From assembly GCF_003797945.1 (NCBI RefSeq), contig NZ_RKKU01000019.1, positions 1 to 64,000 of the forward strand: DNA of 64,000 bases, in the 5' to 3' direction. The translations under genes and the position numbers were made by a program. Shown piece by piece: positions 7,801 to 15,837 of this stretch (its first letter is position 1; each line of letters opens with the position of its first letter). A model generated the notes under the pieces. That model was not told the origin of the DNA, made no database searches, and worked only from the letters and a program-made list of their open reading frames with translations. The DNA comes from Pseudomonas neustonica (GTDB lineage: Bacteria; Pseudomonadota; Gammaproteobacteria; Pseudomonadales; Pseudomonadaceae).

Positions 7801-9337
7801 GCAAGTAGCCCGCTCCGGCATTCCAGTTCGCTGTGCCGCTGGCGTCAATATCGTTGACCAGCACAAGGTGGCTATCCAGCAGGGAATGGGAAGCGAAGCC
7901 CTGCACGCCGTATATGTCAGTCAGTTGATACGGACTCGACGCTGCGCCGTCGCCGCCAAGAGCACGAATAAAGCTGGCATTGGCGGTGTTGAGGCGGAAG
8001 TCCCCGGCTGAGAAATTGGCAAGACTGCTGCCCAACTGGCTCCAGGCGCCGCGTTGCAGATTAAAGGTGTCGACGTTGACCGCGCCGTCGGCGCTGATCG
8101 CACCAACTGCGTCGAGGGTCAGGCCGCCGTTGGTGGCGGTGATGGCTTGGTTGATATGGATATCGTTGTGGGCTTTCAGGCTGAGGGTGTGGTCGGCATT
8201 CCAGCTCACTGCGGCATCGACGTGTATATCGCCAGCGTCGGTTCCCGCTTCAATGGTCGCCAGGGTAATGTTGTTGTCTTCCAGATTGGCGCTGAGGGTG
8301 GCAGCACCAATGCCGCTGTCGGTCAGGGCGTCGCTGCCGGCGCTGATGGTGAAGTCGGTCGGGTCGATCAGCCATTCGCCGGTGCTGCCGTTGTTGGCTT
8401 TGGTGGTGACCTGGGTGCCGCCGGCGATTTTGACGTGGGCACCGGAGGTGTCGATAAAACCGCCGTCGCCGCTGTCCGGGGCTGAGGCATCCAGCGTGCC
8501 GGCGACATTGACCGTGCCGCCGTTAAAGCCACCCTTGAGCACGATGGTGCCGCTCTGGTTGTCCAGGGTTTGTGCTTCGATGATGCCGGTGTTGTTGACC
8601 ACGGTTTGCAGCAGGGCATCGGTGGCGCTGGCGGTCATCACTACCTGGCCGCCGTTGGCGCGGATCAGTTGGTGGTTCTCGACCAGTGCATCAATGGCGC
8701 TTTCATCCACGGTGACGTTGAGCAGGCCATCGCCGGCAAAATCCAGGCTCACCTTGTCGCCTGCAGCCAGTGCCACGTTGCCTTGGTTGGCCTGAATGAT
8801 CCCCTGGTTACTGACCTGGCCACCGAGCAGGGCAACGGTACCGTTGTCGGCCTTGAGGCTGCCGCGGTTGATCACGGCGGCGTTGTTGCCGTCACCCTGA
8901 AACTGGTAATTGCCGTTGTTAAAGTCTTCATCACTGAGACTCAAGGTCGAGGCCACCAGCGCACCGACGTTGACCGCCGCACCCTGACCAAACAACACGC
9001 CGTTGGGGTTGACCAGAAAGACCTTGCCGTTGGCGTTGAGGTTGCCGTAGATCGCCGAGGCGTCTTCACCAATCACCCGGTTCAACGCTACCGAGTTGCT
9101 GCCCGGCTGGTAGAAGTTGACAGTGTTGCCCGCGCCAATATCAAAGCTGTCCCAGTTGGTGATCAGCTTGTCACTGTTCTGCTGCACGTTCAGGCTGTTG
9201 CCATCCTGGCTGATGCTGCCGGAGCCACCGACGATGTTGCCGCCGGTGGGCAGGTCTGCGGCGTGCAGACTGGCCGAGATCAGGCTGATGGCAATGGCCA
9301 GTGCGGTGGGGGTGAACGGATGCTTTGTGTGGGCCAT
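4811..9337 (-). CDS. Two-partner secretion exoprotein (TpsA), GLUG-repeat-rich paralog
   Basis: A 1508-residue paralog of the neighbouring exoprotein. Residues 1-26 form a signal peptide. The TPS secretion domain follows to about 330 with the same NPNG motif. Then come two separate GLUG blocks, each introduced by a segment containing a SGTANW- or SATASW-type motif and an SLDGQGHVIDGLTI- or QLDGMGYIVDGLTI-like motif. A single MBG-type repeat (79 residues, encoded by 5444-5680) and two YDG-type modules complete the protein. It ends in the same DDDALHLPMASR tail. I saw no cysteine, VENN motif or toxin domain. The ATG has AGGAAAG upstream and lies 62 bases after tpsB, so the two are probably co-transcribed. 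It is expected to be exported by Sec and passed through TpsB. Surface retention or release is not decided by the sequence. Confidence 0.9.
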   Translation of the reverse strand: MAHTKHPFTPTALAIAISLISASLHAADLPTGGNIVGGSGSISQDGNSLNVQQNSDKLITNWDSFDIGAGNTVNFYQPGSNSVALNRVIGEDASAIYGNLNANGKVFLVNPNGVLFGQGAAVNVGALVASTLSLSDEDFNNGNYQFQGDGNNAAVINRGSLKADNGTVALLGGQVSNQGIIQANQGNVALAAGDKVSLDFAGDGLLNVTVDESAIDALVENHQLIRANGGQVVMTASATDALLQTVVNNTGIIEAQTLDNQSGTIVLKGGFNGGTVNVAGTLDASAPDSGDGGFIDTSGAHVKIAGGTQVTTKANNGSTGEWLIDPTDFTISAGSDALTDSGIGAATLSANLEDNNITLATIEAGTDAGDIHVDAAVSWNADHTLSLKAHNDIHINQAITATNGGLTLDAVGAISADGAVNVDTFNLQRGAWSQLGSSLANFSAGDFRLNTANASFIRALGGDGAASSPYQLTDIYGVQGFASHSLLDSHLVLVNDIDASGTANWNAGAGYLPIGTLGTYFTGSLDGQGHVIDGLTIYRRYSNNIGLFGATSNSAISNIGLTNVSIDGNSYVAGIVGYGYNGGTPLSATGEISNSYVTGTVTGRYTRVAGLAGHFSGTIRDSYFTGSLAGTAGEYKGGLVGSLTGNIHNSYATADVVGDGTYVGGLVGGMTGSIYTSLATGNVSSSGPWTDSTGGLVGSIFGSIYDSYATGNVSGATAVGGLAGQISYGGINRSYATGNVTGDAIVGALIGRNNGYYISNSYWNSDTNSAATASGAGVNSGATGLTTAQMFEASNLEGFDFDGVWANADNQTTPYLRALAGNRVFNKNDLPTGTIDATNRPALYTVIQNAEQLQAVRDNLSANYLLGNHIDASATASWNGGAGFDPLGVSNNSFSGQLDGMGYIVDGLTIKRADQLGVGLFGYTTADSQIRNLGLSNVNIQGQSFVGALVGKSLGILDGVFATGRVGGDFVVGGLAGSSQGNITESYAATDIEAFSIAGGLVGSQGPGIYDSATRTRGTSSVDNSYATGTIKVTVDPASGSAGGLVGMLDGAISNSYSTVIINDTAAGLVGSATQGVFTNVYYANTDRDGNALDTVGLDFGGRSWAEMAQLDTFITWGSDIDAEGGTGAIWRLYEGNATPLLRRFLTALHVAGENTTTTYDGTEQSGSWSATGEYDADRVYGQPIGGKNAGNYALDMGGLYSDQQGYDLITSGGGTLTINKAQATVTANSGTTTYNGTEQSVDGFTVDGLVNGEDQSVLTGVTTSGGKGTNAGSYVLTVGGGSADNYELTFVDGTLTIERKAITGSITADGKTYDGSTYANTHGTLDGVISGDDLQFNTAGAFANKTAGDGKQVTVSGSLGGGDAGNYVLTTNSSATANIDRKIITADVRALDKLFDGSLAATLEGVLNGTISGDDVALQLSGLFASLTPDENRVLVDASLTGDDAGNYQLVAPDSVTANMRGFVQSADYQSAIDSQPQEQRGLSAPKDTGYQLDVDDDALHLPMASR
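5444..5680 (-). repeat. Single MBG-type unit in tpsA2
   Basis: One 237-base unit bounded by GATGGTCAG at 5444 and 5681. It is homologous to the units repeated five times in tpsA1 and encodes ATVTANSG...YELTFVDGTLTI. It may represent the unexpanded ancestral state. Confidence 0.8.
8269..9337 (-). repeat. Long direct repeat, copy 2 (5' end of tpsA2)
   Basis: Counterpart of 3660-4732. It encodes the signal peptide and TPS domain of tpsA2. The copies lie about 4.6 kb apart in direct orientation, so recombination between them could delete one gene and leave a single hybrid exoprotein. Confidence 0.85.
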
Positions 9338-9399
9338 GGGACTTTCCTGTCTGACGGTGATCGCGAGATGCTGTTTTCGGGCTCAGGTACGTGAGGGGC

Positions 9400-11061
9400 T
9401 TAGAACATCCATTGCACTTGGCCCCAGAAATAAACGTCTTCCGGTTCGTCACTGACAGCCTCTTCATTGTCCAGAGACGTGGCGGCGATTGCGCTGACCT
9501 GCCATTGACGGTGCGGTTGCCAGTAGGCGGATACGCCGGCTCCCTTCAGATTGCGGTGGCGGTCGCCAAAAGCCAGAGGGTCTTTGTTGTAGGTAATACC
9601 GCCGGCTTCAAGAAAGGTGCCCAGTTGCCACTGGCTATTGAGGGCATAGCGCAGTTCGGTGCTGGCGAGCCAGCCTTCATCACCCGATGCTTCACCCTGC
9701 GGGAAGGCGCGGATGCCGTAGGCTCCGCCCAGGCTGATTTTTTCCGCTGAGTCCAGGTTGCCGTCCGCCAGTTGGCCGCGCAGGTTGAGGTTGAGGGACA
9801 GGCGCGGGGTCAGGCGCTGCTGACGTAGCAGTGCCAGGTTGACTTTATGGTAGCGGCCTTCGGTGCCGTAAAAGTCGGAGGCTTGGGCGTAGGGGGTATC
9901 CAGAGATAGTTCGCCGTGGGTCCAGCTCAGCCGATAGCTGTTGGCACTGCCGCCAAGTACCTCATCGCGCCAGTAGCCATTAACAAGGTCAAGGGTAACG
10001 CTGCGTAAGGTTTTCTCGCTGGTTAGCCCGAGCTGCTCATCTTCCAGATCGCGGTAGCGCCATTCGATCCGGCTGGATACGCCCCAACTGCGTTGTTGCC
10101 ACCAATTCTGGCTGGCAAACACGCTGCCGGTGGTGGCTTTACCCTTGGCGTTTAGGCTGTCGAAGTCCTTGCCCAGTTCGTACTCCAGCCAGGACAGGCT
10201 AGCACCGACACGGGTATTCCAGGGGCCAACCGGGAGTTCGTACTGGGTGCTGAGGAAGTGCTGGTCACCATCGGATACGAGCGCCTGCAACTGTAGCGAG
10301 TCGCCCAGACCAAGTGGGTTGGCGACGGAGAGGCCGCCGTTCAGACGGTACTCGCCATTGTAGGTGTTGCCGTAGTTATCGAGCGACAGCTGTCCGCTTA
10401 GCGCGGGCTGGTCAGTGACCTCGATGTGCAGGGCGCTAGTGCCGACGGCCTCTCCACGTGACAGCTGTGAACTGACTTGTGTGCCGGGCAGCGCATCGAG
10501 GTTCATCAGCGCATTTTCCAGCGTACCAGCGCGCACGCCGTCTCCGCTATTTAGGCGGCGTGTTGCGTTGATCATAAGCCGGTCTGGCAGCGTGCTCTGG
10601 TTGCTCAGGTCAACCTGGTCGTAGTTGCCTTCGACCACCTGAATCAGTAGGTAGCCATCATCGATTTCTTGGGGTGGCAATATGGCTCTTGCCAGTAGCC
10701 ATTCGTGTTGGCGGTACCAGGCTGTGATGCGGTCGGCGGCTTGCTGTAGCTGCGAAAGTGTCAGCGCCTGGCCGGACAGATCGAGCAAAACGGCTGCCAG
10801 TTGCTCATCACTGAATGCGCTGTTGCCGGTAAAACGAAAACCGATGATATCGACGGTATCGCCACCCTGGACCTGTTGTTCGGCAGGTGGTGGCGTTAGG
10901 CTTGGGGTGTCTGCCGGTGGCTCTGGTGGCAGATCTAGCGGGCGAATCTCTAAGTCTCGTAGCGCGCCGCCGGCACTTTCGGCGGCTTGTAACGGTGTTG
11001 CTGCGATACATGAAAACAGCCATACGACCTGCAAACTTGATACTGCGACCAGTTTTTTCAC
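9400..11061 (-). CDS. TpsB outer-membrane transporter (ShlB/FhaC/HecB family)
   Basis: A 553-residue two-partner secretion transporter. A signal peptide (about 1-27, ending PLQA) is followed by a proline-rich linker. A POTRA_2-type domain lies at about 70-145 (VDIIGFRFTGNSAFSDEQL) and a second POTRA-like region at about 150-215. A 16-strand-type barrel fills the rest. The GIRAFPQGEASGDEG segment near residue 455 matches the conserved VRG(Y/F) loop-6 motif. The chain ends in an aromatic residue (QVQWMF), as expected for BAM-inserted barrels. The start is GTG, with GGGAAGGGAAACC upstream. It lies directly before two TpsA genes, so one pore very probably serves both. It stands 134 bases after the AraC-type gene. 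Confidence 0.93.
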   Translation of the reverse strand: MKKLVAVSSLQVVWLFSCIAATPLQAAESAGGALRDLEIRPLDLPPEPPADTPSLTPPPAEQQVQGGDTVDIIGFRFTGNSAFSDEQLAAVLLDLSGQALTLSQLQQAADRITAWYRQHEWLLARAILPPQEIDDGYLLIQVVEGNYDQVDLSNQSTLPDRLMINATRRLNSGDGVRAGTLENALMNLDALPGTQVSSQLSRGEAVGTSALHIEVTDQPALSGQLSLDNYGNTYNGEYRLNGGLSVANPLGLGDSLQLQALVSDGDQHFLSTQYELPVGPWNTRVGASLSWLEYELGKDFDSLNAKGKATTGSVFASQNWWQQRSWGVSSRIEWRYRDLEDEQLGLTSEKTLRSVTLDLVNGYWRDEVLGGSANSYRLSWTHGELSLDTPYAQASDFYGTEGRYHKVNLALLRQQRLTPRLSLNLNLRGQLADGNLDSAEKISLGGAYGIRAFPQGEASGDEGWLASTELRYALNSQWQLGTFLEAGGITYNKDPLAFGDRHRNLKGAGVSAYWQPHRQWQVSAIAATSLDNEEAVSDEPEDVYFWGQVQWMF

Positions 11062-11172
11062 GGTTTCCCTTCCCCTTTGATGCGGTGTGCAAATTCAGTG
11101 GGGGAGGAGCGTAACAATGCGCTTGTTGGTGGGCCTCCACTCAGCGCCACACCGGGTAAGTATTTACGCGGC

Positions 11173-11181
11173 GGGGGGGGG
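11173..11181. repeat. G9 homopolymer tract upstream of tpsB
   Basis: Nine consecutive G on the plus strand (nine C on the transcribed sense strand), about 112 bases before the tpsB start and 15 bases after the AraC-type gene. Such tracts can change length by slippage. Here it lies in non-coding DNA that could hold the tpsB promoter. No clear -10 or -35 pair was recognised around it. Confidence 0.5.
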
Positions 11182-11195
11182 AGTGGTGGAAGGTG

Positions 11196-12164
11196 CTAGG
11201 GGCGGGCTTTCGCCGCGGGGTCGCGGGCTTCGCTAGGCGTTAAACCAAAGCGGCGCTTGAATGCGCGGTAGAACCAGGAAGGGTTGTTGAAACCGGCATC
11301 GTAGAGAATAGCGGATACGGTCTTGTGGGCGTGGGTCGGGCTACTCAACGCGTGAAAAACGCGGTCCAGGCGCAGCTCCAGCACGTAATCGGTGTAGCTT
11401 TGTCCTTCCTGCTCAAACATAGCGCGGATATAGCCGGGTGATACGCCGTGTCGTTTTGCCACCCAGTCAAGCGAGGTGTTGCTACGCCAGGCGTTTATCA
11501 TCAGGTCGGCTTTAACGGCGCGCAGCCGTGCCTGCTTTAGTCCGCGTTGGCGCGCGAGTATTTCTACGTCGCGCGGAGCGCCTACCGAGATAGCCGCCAG
11601 GTCCAGTAGCCGGTTGGTATCACCCAGAATATCGCCTTCTTCGGCATCTTGATTCTGGATCAGTTCGATTGCACATTGCGCCAGATGAACAAAGGTTTCC
11701 TTGGCAAGAAGAGGGGATTTACTTTTGCGTTCAAGATCGACTACGAGTGGTCCGAGTAATGCTCGCGAGAAAGAGATGTTAAGCATGTAGGTTTTATTGC
11801 CCTGGAAGACAATCGTGCCCGGCCGGTCGTTAAAACCAAAACAACCTGCGCCGGGAGGGCACTCGATCTCGCCAACCCCGTCGAGCTCTGAAAGCCATGA
11901 TGCCCGTCCAGCTGGGTTTATCAGCAGCGAAAAATCGTCATTGCCATCCTGCAGTTGTCGCGAGCTACGATTGACGATCAGCGGCGAGCTTTCTACCATC
12001 GCGATAGAGACGCCGGGCAAAAGGCGTAGTCGGGTTTCTATATTGGGCGCTTTACCTTTCTCAGTGGCGATCTCGATGTTGGCCATCGCTGCGTATATGT
12101 CCTGAGCAGCTTCCATACGCTCTGCCAATGGGTAGTCTTGGGTGGAGAACCTGATGTAGGCCAT
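11196..12164 (-). CDS. AraC-family transcriptional regulator
   Basis: A 322-residue protein with an N-terminal ligand/dimerisation-like half (AraC-binding-like, about 20-190) and a C-terminal AraC HTH domain (about 225-315). The HTH part contains WVAKRHGVSPGYIRAMF and the typical second-helix segment ILYDAGFNNPSWFYRAFKRRFG. It is the first gene upstream of tpsB on the same strand, so local control of the TPS locus is a reasonable inference. The effector is unknown. A near-palindrome, GCTGTATATGCAGC at 12200-12213, sits 36 bases before its start and could be an operator, but this is weak. Confidence 0.85.
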   Translation of the reverse strand: MAYIRFSTQDYPLAERMEAAQDIYAAMANIEIATEKGKAPNIETRLRLLPGVSIAMVESSPLIVNRSSRQLQDGNDDFSLLINPAGRASWLSELDGVGEIECPPGAGCFGFNDRPGTIVFQGNKTYMLNISFSRALLGPLVVDLERKSKSPLLAKETFVHLAQCAIELIQNQDAEEGDILGDTNRLLDLAAISVGAPRDVEILARQRGLKQARLRAVKADLMINAWRSNTSLDWVAKRHGVSPGYIRAMFEQEGQSYTDYVLELRLDRVFHALSSPTHAHKTVSAILYDAGFNNPSWFYRAFKRRFGLTPSEARDPAAKARP

Positions 12165-12261
12165 TGCCGGTTATCTCTATGACTGCTGCTGCACACCCCG
12201 CTGTATATGCAGCACTGTTGTTTTTTTGGGCACTGTCGTCGTATTACGGCTACTTCGCTAT

Positions 12262-12903
12262 TCAGGGTTGCTCTGCTACCCGTGCTGCGTCCAAGCGAGC
12301 GAGCGAGGTTCGGCTCCAGCTAATCAGCTCGCGTGCCAGCTCGTCTGACGCTGCGCCCAGGCCGGCTACCACTGCGGGTACCTCAGGGCTATCAAGTTCG
12401 CGTGTCAGTTGAAAGTGCCTGGCGGCGATGACCTGACGGCTGGTGGGATCTACCAGTTTGGCATCCAGCGTAACGGCTATCTCCGGTACACCATCAACGT
12501 AGCGTGTCTGAAATTGACGCAGGTCGCTGTACAGGTGGACGTCTGCTTGCAGCGCATGGCTTTCGTTGCTGACTGTGCGAAAGCTGCCGTCCTGCTGAAA
12601 TGCCTGGATCAGATGCTCGCGCATGAGCGCGGTGTTGGGGTCGCTCCAGCGTGCACCTTCATAGCTATTGATGGTGTTTTCATCAGGGCTAACCATGATG
12701 CGCGGTGTTTGCAAGGCATAGCTGGCATCTGGCGTGGTGATGCGCAATGACAGCCGCATTGGTTGCGCTTGATTAGGCTCCAGCTGCGGTGTGGGCAGTT
12801 GGTAGAACGTAGTCGGGGCCGATTCTGGCAGTACCGAGCAGGCGCTCGCCAGGCTGAGTGCCAGCAGGGCGGCGCCAATCTGCACAACGCGACGCTGGAT
12901 CAT
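12262..12903 (-). CDS. ABC-type transport auxiliary lipoprotein of the MCE system
   Basis: A 213-residue lipoprotein with a signal peptide and lipobox LASAC (Cys22). The mature part fits the ABC_trans_aux family (PqiC/LinN-like), with an early FYQLPTP segment and a conserved middle (RIMVSPDENTINSYEGARWSD). In related systems this lipoprotein sits at the outer membrane or in the periplasm and completes an MCE bridge. Its start overlaps the MCE gene stop by 4 bases, so it is the last gene of the four-gene operon. Confidence 0.85.
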   Translation of the reverse strand: MIQRRVVQIGAALLALSLASACSVLPESAPTTFYQLPTPQLEPNQAQPMRLSLRITTPDASYALQTPRIMVSPDENTINSYEGARWSDPNTALMREHLIQAFQQDGSFRTVSNESHALQADVHLYSDLRQFQTRYVDGVPEIAVTLDAKLVDPTSRQVIAARHFQLTRELDSPEVPAVVAGLGAASDELARELISWSRTSLARLDAARVAEQP

Positions 12904-13838
12904 GGTTGAAACTCCTGTTTGTTATCGCGCCCAAGCAAAAAGCGGGCGGGGTCATCCTGTAGTCGACGGGTTAGCAGGCGCAGCTCGGAGAGGGTTGAGC
13001 GTAGCTCATTGATGGCAGGATCAAGCTGCCCCAAGCCCTGCATGCCGCTGGAAAAAGAGGCCTGGTTGTCGACCAGTATTTGCTCGAGTGTGGCGCTGGA
13101 CTTGGCGACTGATGCCATAGCCTCTTCAGCGCTACTGAGCGTTTGCGCGCCCTGGTTAGTTACCAGTCGATCGGCATTGGCAATCAGTGTATTGCTTTGC
13201 TCCAGCGCCGCCTTCGCCGCACGGCTGGTCTCTTTCAGCTCGACCAGGAGTTGCTGCAGGTTGCCATCCGGGTTGCTGATGCTGTCAGTAGCCTGATGCA
13301 GCCCCTCCAGCGTCTGGCTGAGATGCTGTACGTTTTCTTCCGAGAAGATGTCGCGCGCATTGATGATCAACTTGTTGATATTGGTCATCAGATCTTCGCC
13401 GTTCGCCAGCAGACTGGCAAAGGGCGAGGGTTTGGCGTAAATCACCGGATCTTCGCCGTTCTTGCTTTGCAAGGGCGGGCTGCTTGGGTCGTCATGGCTG
13501 AGCTCGATGACCGAGTTGCCGGTGATGCCGGTGAACGACAGACTGGCAACAGTACTTTCCTTGATCGGCACGCTGGGATCGATGCGGATGCGTGCGCGCA
13601 CCTTGCGTGGGTCTTCCTTGTCGAGTGTGAGCTCGGTGATGTCGCCAATACGGATGCCGCTGAATTGCACCGCGCTGCCGCGCGAGAGGCCGGTCACCGC
13701 CTGCTTGAAGAGTACGGTGTAGTAGCGGTACTCGCTGCTGGTGCTGGAGCTGCTCATCCAGATAGCAAAACTGATGGCTGCCAGTGCTGAAAGCACTGTG
13801 AAAAAGCCGATCAGCACGTGATGGGCACGGGTTTCCAT
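12900..13838 (-). CDS. MCE (MlaD-like) substrate-binding protein
   Basis: A 312-residue protein with one N-terminal membrane anchor (about 9-29) and an MCE domain (about 38-115, containing VTGLSRGSAVQFSGIRIGDI). A long helical, coiled-coil-prone tail (about 150-300) follows. MCE proteins form hexameric rings that carry lipids through the periplasm. The single MCE domain and long tail resemble LinM and PqiB-type relatives more than the shorter E. coli MlaD. It lies 3 bases after the ATPase gene. Confidence 0.9.
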   Translation of the reverse strand: METRAHHVLIGFFTVLSALAAISFAIWMSSSSTSSEYRYYTVLFKQAVTGLSRGSAVQFSGIRIGDITELTLDKEDPRKVRARIRIDPSVPIKESTVASLSFTGITGNSVIELSHDDPSSPPLQSKNGEDPVIYAKPSPFASLLANGEDLMTNINKLIINARDIFSEENVQHLSQTLEGLHQATDSISNPDGNLQQLLVELKETSRAAKAALEQSNTLIANADRLVTNQGAQTLSSAEEAMASVAKSSATLEQILVDNQASFSSGMQGLGQLDPAINELRSTLSELRLLTRRLQDDPARFLLGRDNKQEFQP

Positions 13839-13841
13839 GAT

Positions 13842-14648
13842 CTAGTTAGGCTCCGGGTTAAGGGCGTGTTGACCTGATGCGGCGCGGCCTCTGGGGCCAT
13901 GAAAGTAAGCTTGAATCCATTCATTGTCGGTGTTGCTGACGGTCTGCAAATCGTCAGCTACCAGCACGCGCTTTTGCGATAGTACCGCAACGCGGTCACA
14001 GATGGCGTAGAGGGTGTCGAGGTCATGGGTAACCAGAAAAACACTCAAGCCCAGTGCGTCGCGCAGGGTCGCGATCAATTGATCAAAGGCTGCTGCACCA
14101 ATGGGGTCAAGGCCTGCTGTGGGCTCGTCGAGAAACAGAATGTCGGGGTCGAGCGCCAACGCACGCGCTAGTGCGGCGCGTTTAACCATGCCGCCAGACA
14201 GCATTGAGGGATATTTATCGCCTGCTTCGGGAGGCAAGCCGGTCAGCGCTACTTTCATCTTTGCCAGATGCTCGGCATCGTCGCGGCTAAGCCCGGCATG
14301 CTCGATCAGCGGTAGCGCGATGTTTTCCAGTACGGTCAGCGATGAGAACAGCGCGCCGCCCTGAAAGAGCACGCCAAAGCGCCTTTCCATTTCTGAGCGC
14401 TGCTCGGTTGACAGGTTTTCTAGCTCCTTGCCAAACACCCTGACAGAGCCACCGGTAGGGCGGCGCAGGCCGACTATGGAGCGCAGCAGTACCGATTTGC
14501 CGGTGCCGGAGCCGCCCACCACGCCGATAATTTCGCGCGGAAAGATGTCGAGATCCAGCTGGTCATGAATCGTTTGGCTGCCAAAGCGGTTAACAAGCCC
14601 GCGCACGGAGACCAGTGGCTGCTGCTGTTTATCAGTTTTTTCGCTCAC
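13842..14648 (-). CDS. ABC transporter ATP-binding protein of the MCE system (MlaF-like)
   Basis: A 268-residue ABC ATPase. Walker A is GGSGTGKS (45-52), the signature LSGG is at 150-153, and Walker B ends in LFLDEP (171-176), followed by the D-loop AGLDP. It should power lipid movement with the neighbouring MlaE-type permease and MCE protein. The start overlaps the permease stop by 4 bases (ATGA), indicating translational coupling. The substrate is not readable from the sequence. Confidence 0.92.
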   Translation of the reverse strand: MSEKTDKQQQPLVSVRGLVNRFGSQTIHDQLDLDIFPREIIGVVGGSGTGKSVLLRSIVGLRRPTGGSVRVFGKELENLSTEQRSEMERRFGVLFQGGALFSSLTVLENIALPLIEHAGLSRDDAEHLAKMKVALTGLPPEAGDKYPSMLSGGMVKRAALARALALDPDILFLDEPTAGLDPIGAAAFDQLIATLRDALGLSVFLVTHDLDTLYAICDRVAVLSQKRVLVADDLQTVSNTDNEWIQAYFHGPRGRAASGQHALNPEPN

Positions 14649-15793
14649 CAGCCCATCTCCATGTAAAACAGCGCCGCCAGAGCATCAACCAGGATGACCA
14701 CAAAAATGCATTGCACTACGCTGGAGGTCGTATGTTCGCCGACTGACTCAGCGCTGCCGCTGACCTTGAAGCCTTCCATGCAGCCGATCACCGCAATCAA
14801 AAAGGCAAAGATGGGTGCCTTGGCGATACCCAGCAAGAAATGCCTAACCTCAACATTCTGATGCAGCATGCTGACATACATGGTGGGCGATATATCCAGC
14901 GACAAGGCGCAGACCATAGCGCCACCGAATAGACCTGAGAGCATGGCAATAAAGGTCAGTACGGGCATGGCTACCATTAGCGCCAGAACACGAGGCAGTA
15001 CCAGGATTTCCAGCGGATTGAGTCCTAGCGCTCGAATCGCATCTATCTCTTCATTGGCTTTCATCGAGCCGATCTGCGCAGTAAAGGCGCTGGCGGTGCG
15101 ACCAGCCATCAAAATGGCTGTCAGCAATACGCCGAACTCGCGCAAAAAAGAAAAGGCAATCAGGTCAACGGTATAAATGCTGGCCCCAAAGGACTCAAGA
15201 ACGGTGGCGCCCAGAAAGGCAATGACAGCGCCCACCATAAAGGTGAGCAGCGCCACTATGGGAATGGCATTGAAGGCCGTCTGCTCAATCTGCGCAACGA
15301 TAGCGGTAATCCGCCAATTGCCCGGGCGCACCAGGTTTCGAGCGAGCGCGCTTAACGTCAGTCCAATAAAGCCGAGCAAGTCGATCAGGTGGGCATAAAA
15401 GCCAAGCATGGATACGCCGATTTGCTCTAGAAGAGCAATTATCAGCCCAGGTTCGGTTTTTTGGTTGTCGGTGCTTTCAGGACAGCTACTGGCGATACGC
15501 TGCAAAAGGGTGCGGCGCTCGCGTGCCATGTCGGGACTGTTGTCGCTGACCTGCTTGAGCTGTTCTGCCCCGAGCAGCTCAGCCAGCAGCTGGCCGCCCG
15601 CTGTGTCCAGTCCTGCCAATTGACTCATATCCACTTGGGTAAAGTTCTGCCGCTGCTTTTCCGGTATTTGCCCGATCAGCGTGCGTAGTTCCGCGTAGTG
15701 TTTAAGAGTCCAGTCGCCGGAAATACGTAAGATGTCCGACGGGTCTTTGGGTAGTGTCAGGAATGGGGGCTGGGTTGAGGGCATAGGTGGCAT
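14645..15793 (-). CDS. MlaE-type permease with fused N-terminal STAS domain
   Basis: A 382-residue protein. Residues about 15-95 resemble a STAS domain (MlaB-like, with VDMSQLAGLDTAGGQLLAEL). Residues about 130-382 are a MlaE/YrbE permease (five to six membrane segments; conserved stretches AGRTASAFTAQIGSMK and EIDAIRALGLNP). In E. coli the STAS protein MlaB is a separate subunit, while the fused form is known from other MCE transporters. No separate mlaB or mlaC is nearby, so this is a paralogous MCE system rather than the canonical Mla set. It is the first gene of the operon, with a weak ribosome-binding site. The neighbouring start codon at 15784 is an alternative. Confidence 0.9.
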   Translation of the reverse strand: MPPMPSTQPPFLTLPKDPSDILRISGDWTLKHYAELRTLIGQIPEKQRQNFTQVDMSQLAGLDTAGGQLLAELLGAEQLKQVSDNSPDMARERRTLLQRIASSCPESTDNQKTEPGLIIALLEQIGVSMLGFYAHLIDLLGFIGLTLSALARNLVRPGNWRITAIVAQIEQTAFNAIPIVALLTFMVGAVIAFLGATVLESFGASIYTVDLIAFSFLREFGVLLTAILMAGRTASAFTAQIGSMKANEEIDAIRALGLNPLEILVLPRVLALMVAMPVLTFIAMLSGLFGGAMVCALSLDISPTMYVSMLHQNVEVRHFLLGIAKAPIFAFLIAVIGCMEGFKVSGSAESVGEHTTSSVVQCIFVVILVDALAALFYMEMGW

Positions 15794-15837
15794 GGGGTGA
15801 GTTGCCCGCGCTCAGACGTTCACGCGGGCGGATTGGC

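Noticed and set aside
134-9337. Contact-dependent inhibition (CdiA/CdiB) system
   Set aside because: Neither exoprotein has a VENN-type motif, pretoxin domain or C-terminal toxin, and no small immunity gene follows. The genes end in the same tail.
7980-9455. Long plus-strand open frames opposite tpsA2 (and their twins opposite tpsA1)
   Set aside because: They lie antisense to clearly conserved exoprotein domains, recur wherever the paralogs are identical, and have low-complexity products. They are shadows of GC-biased repetitive coding DNA.
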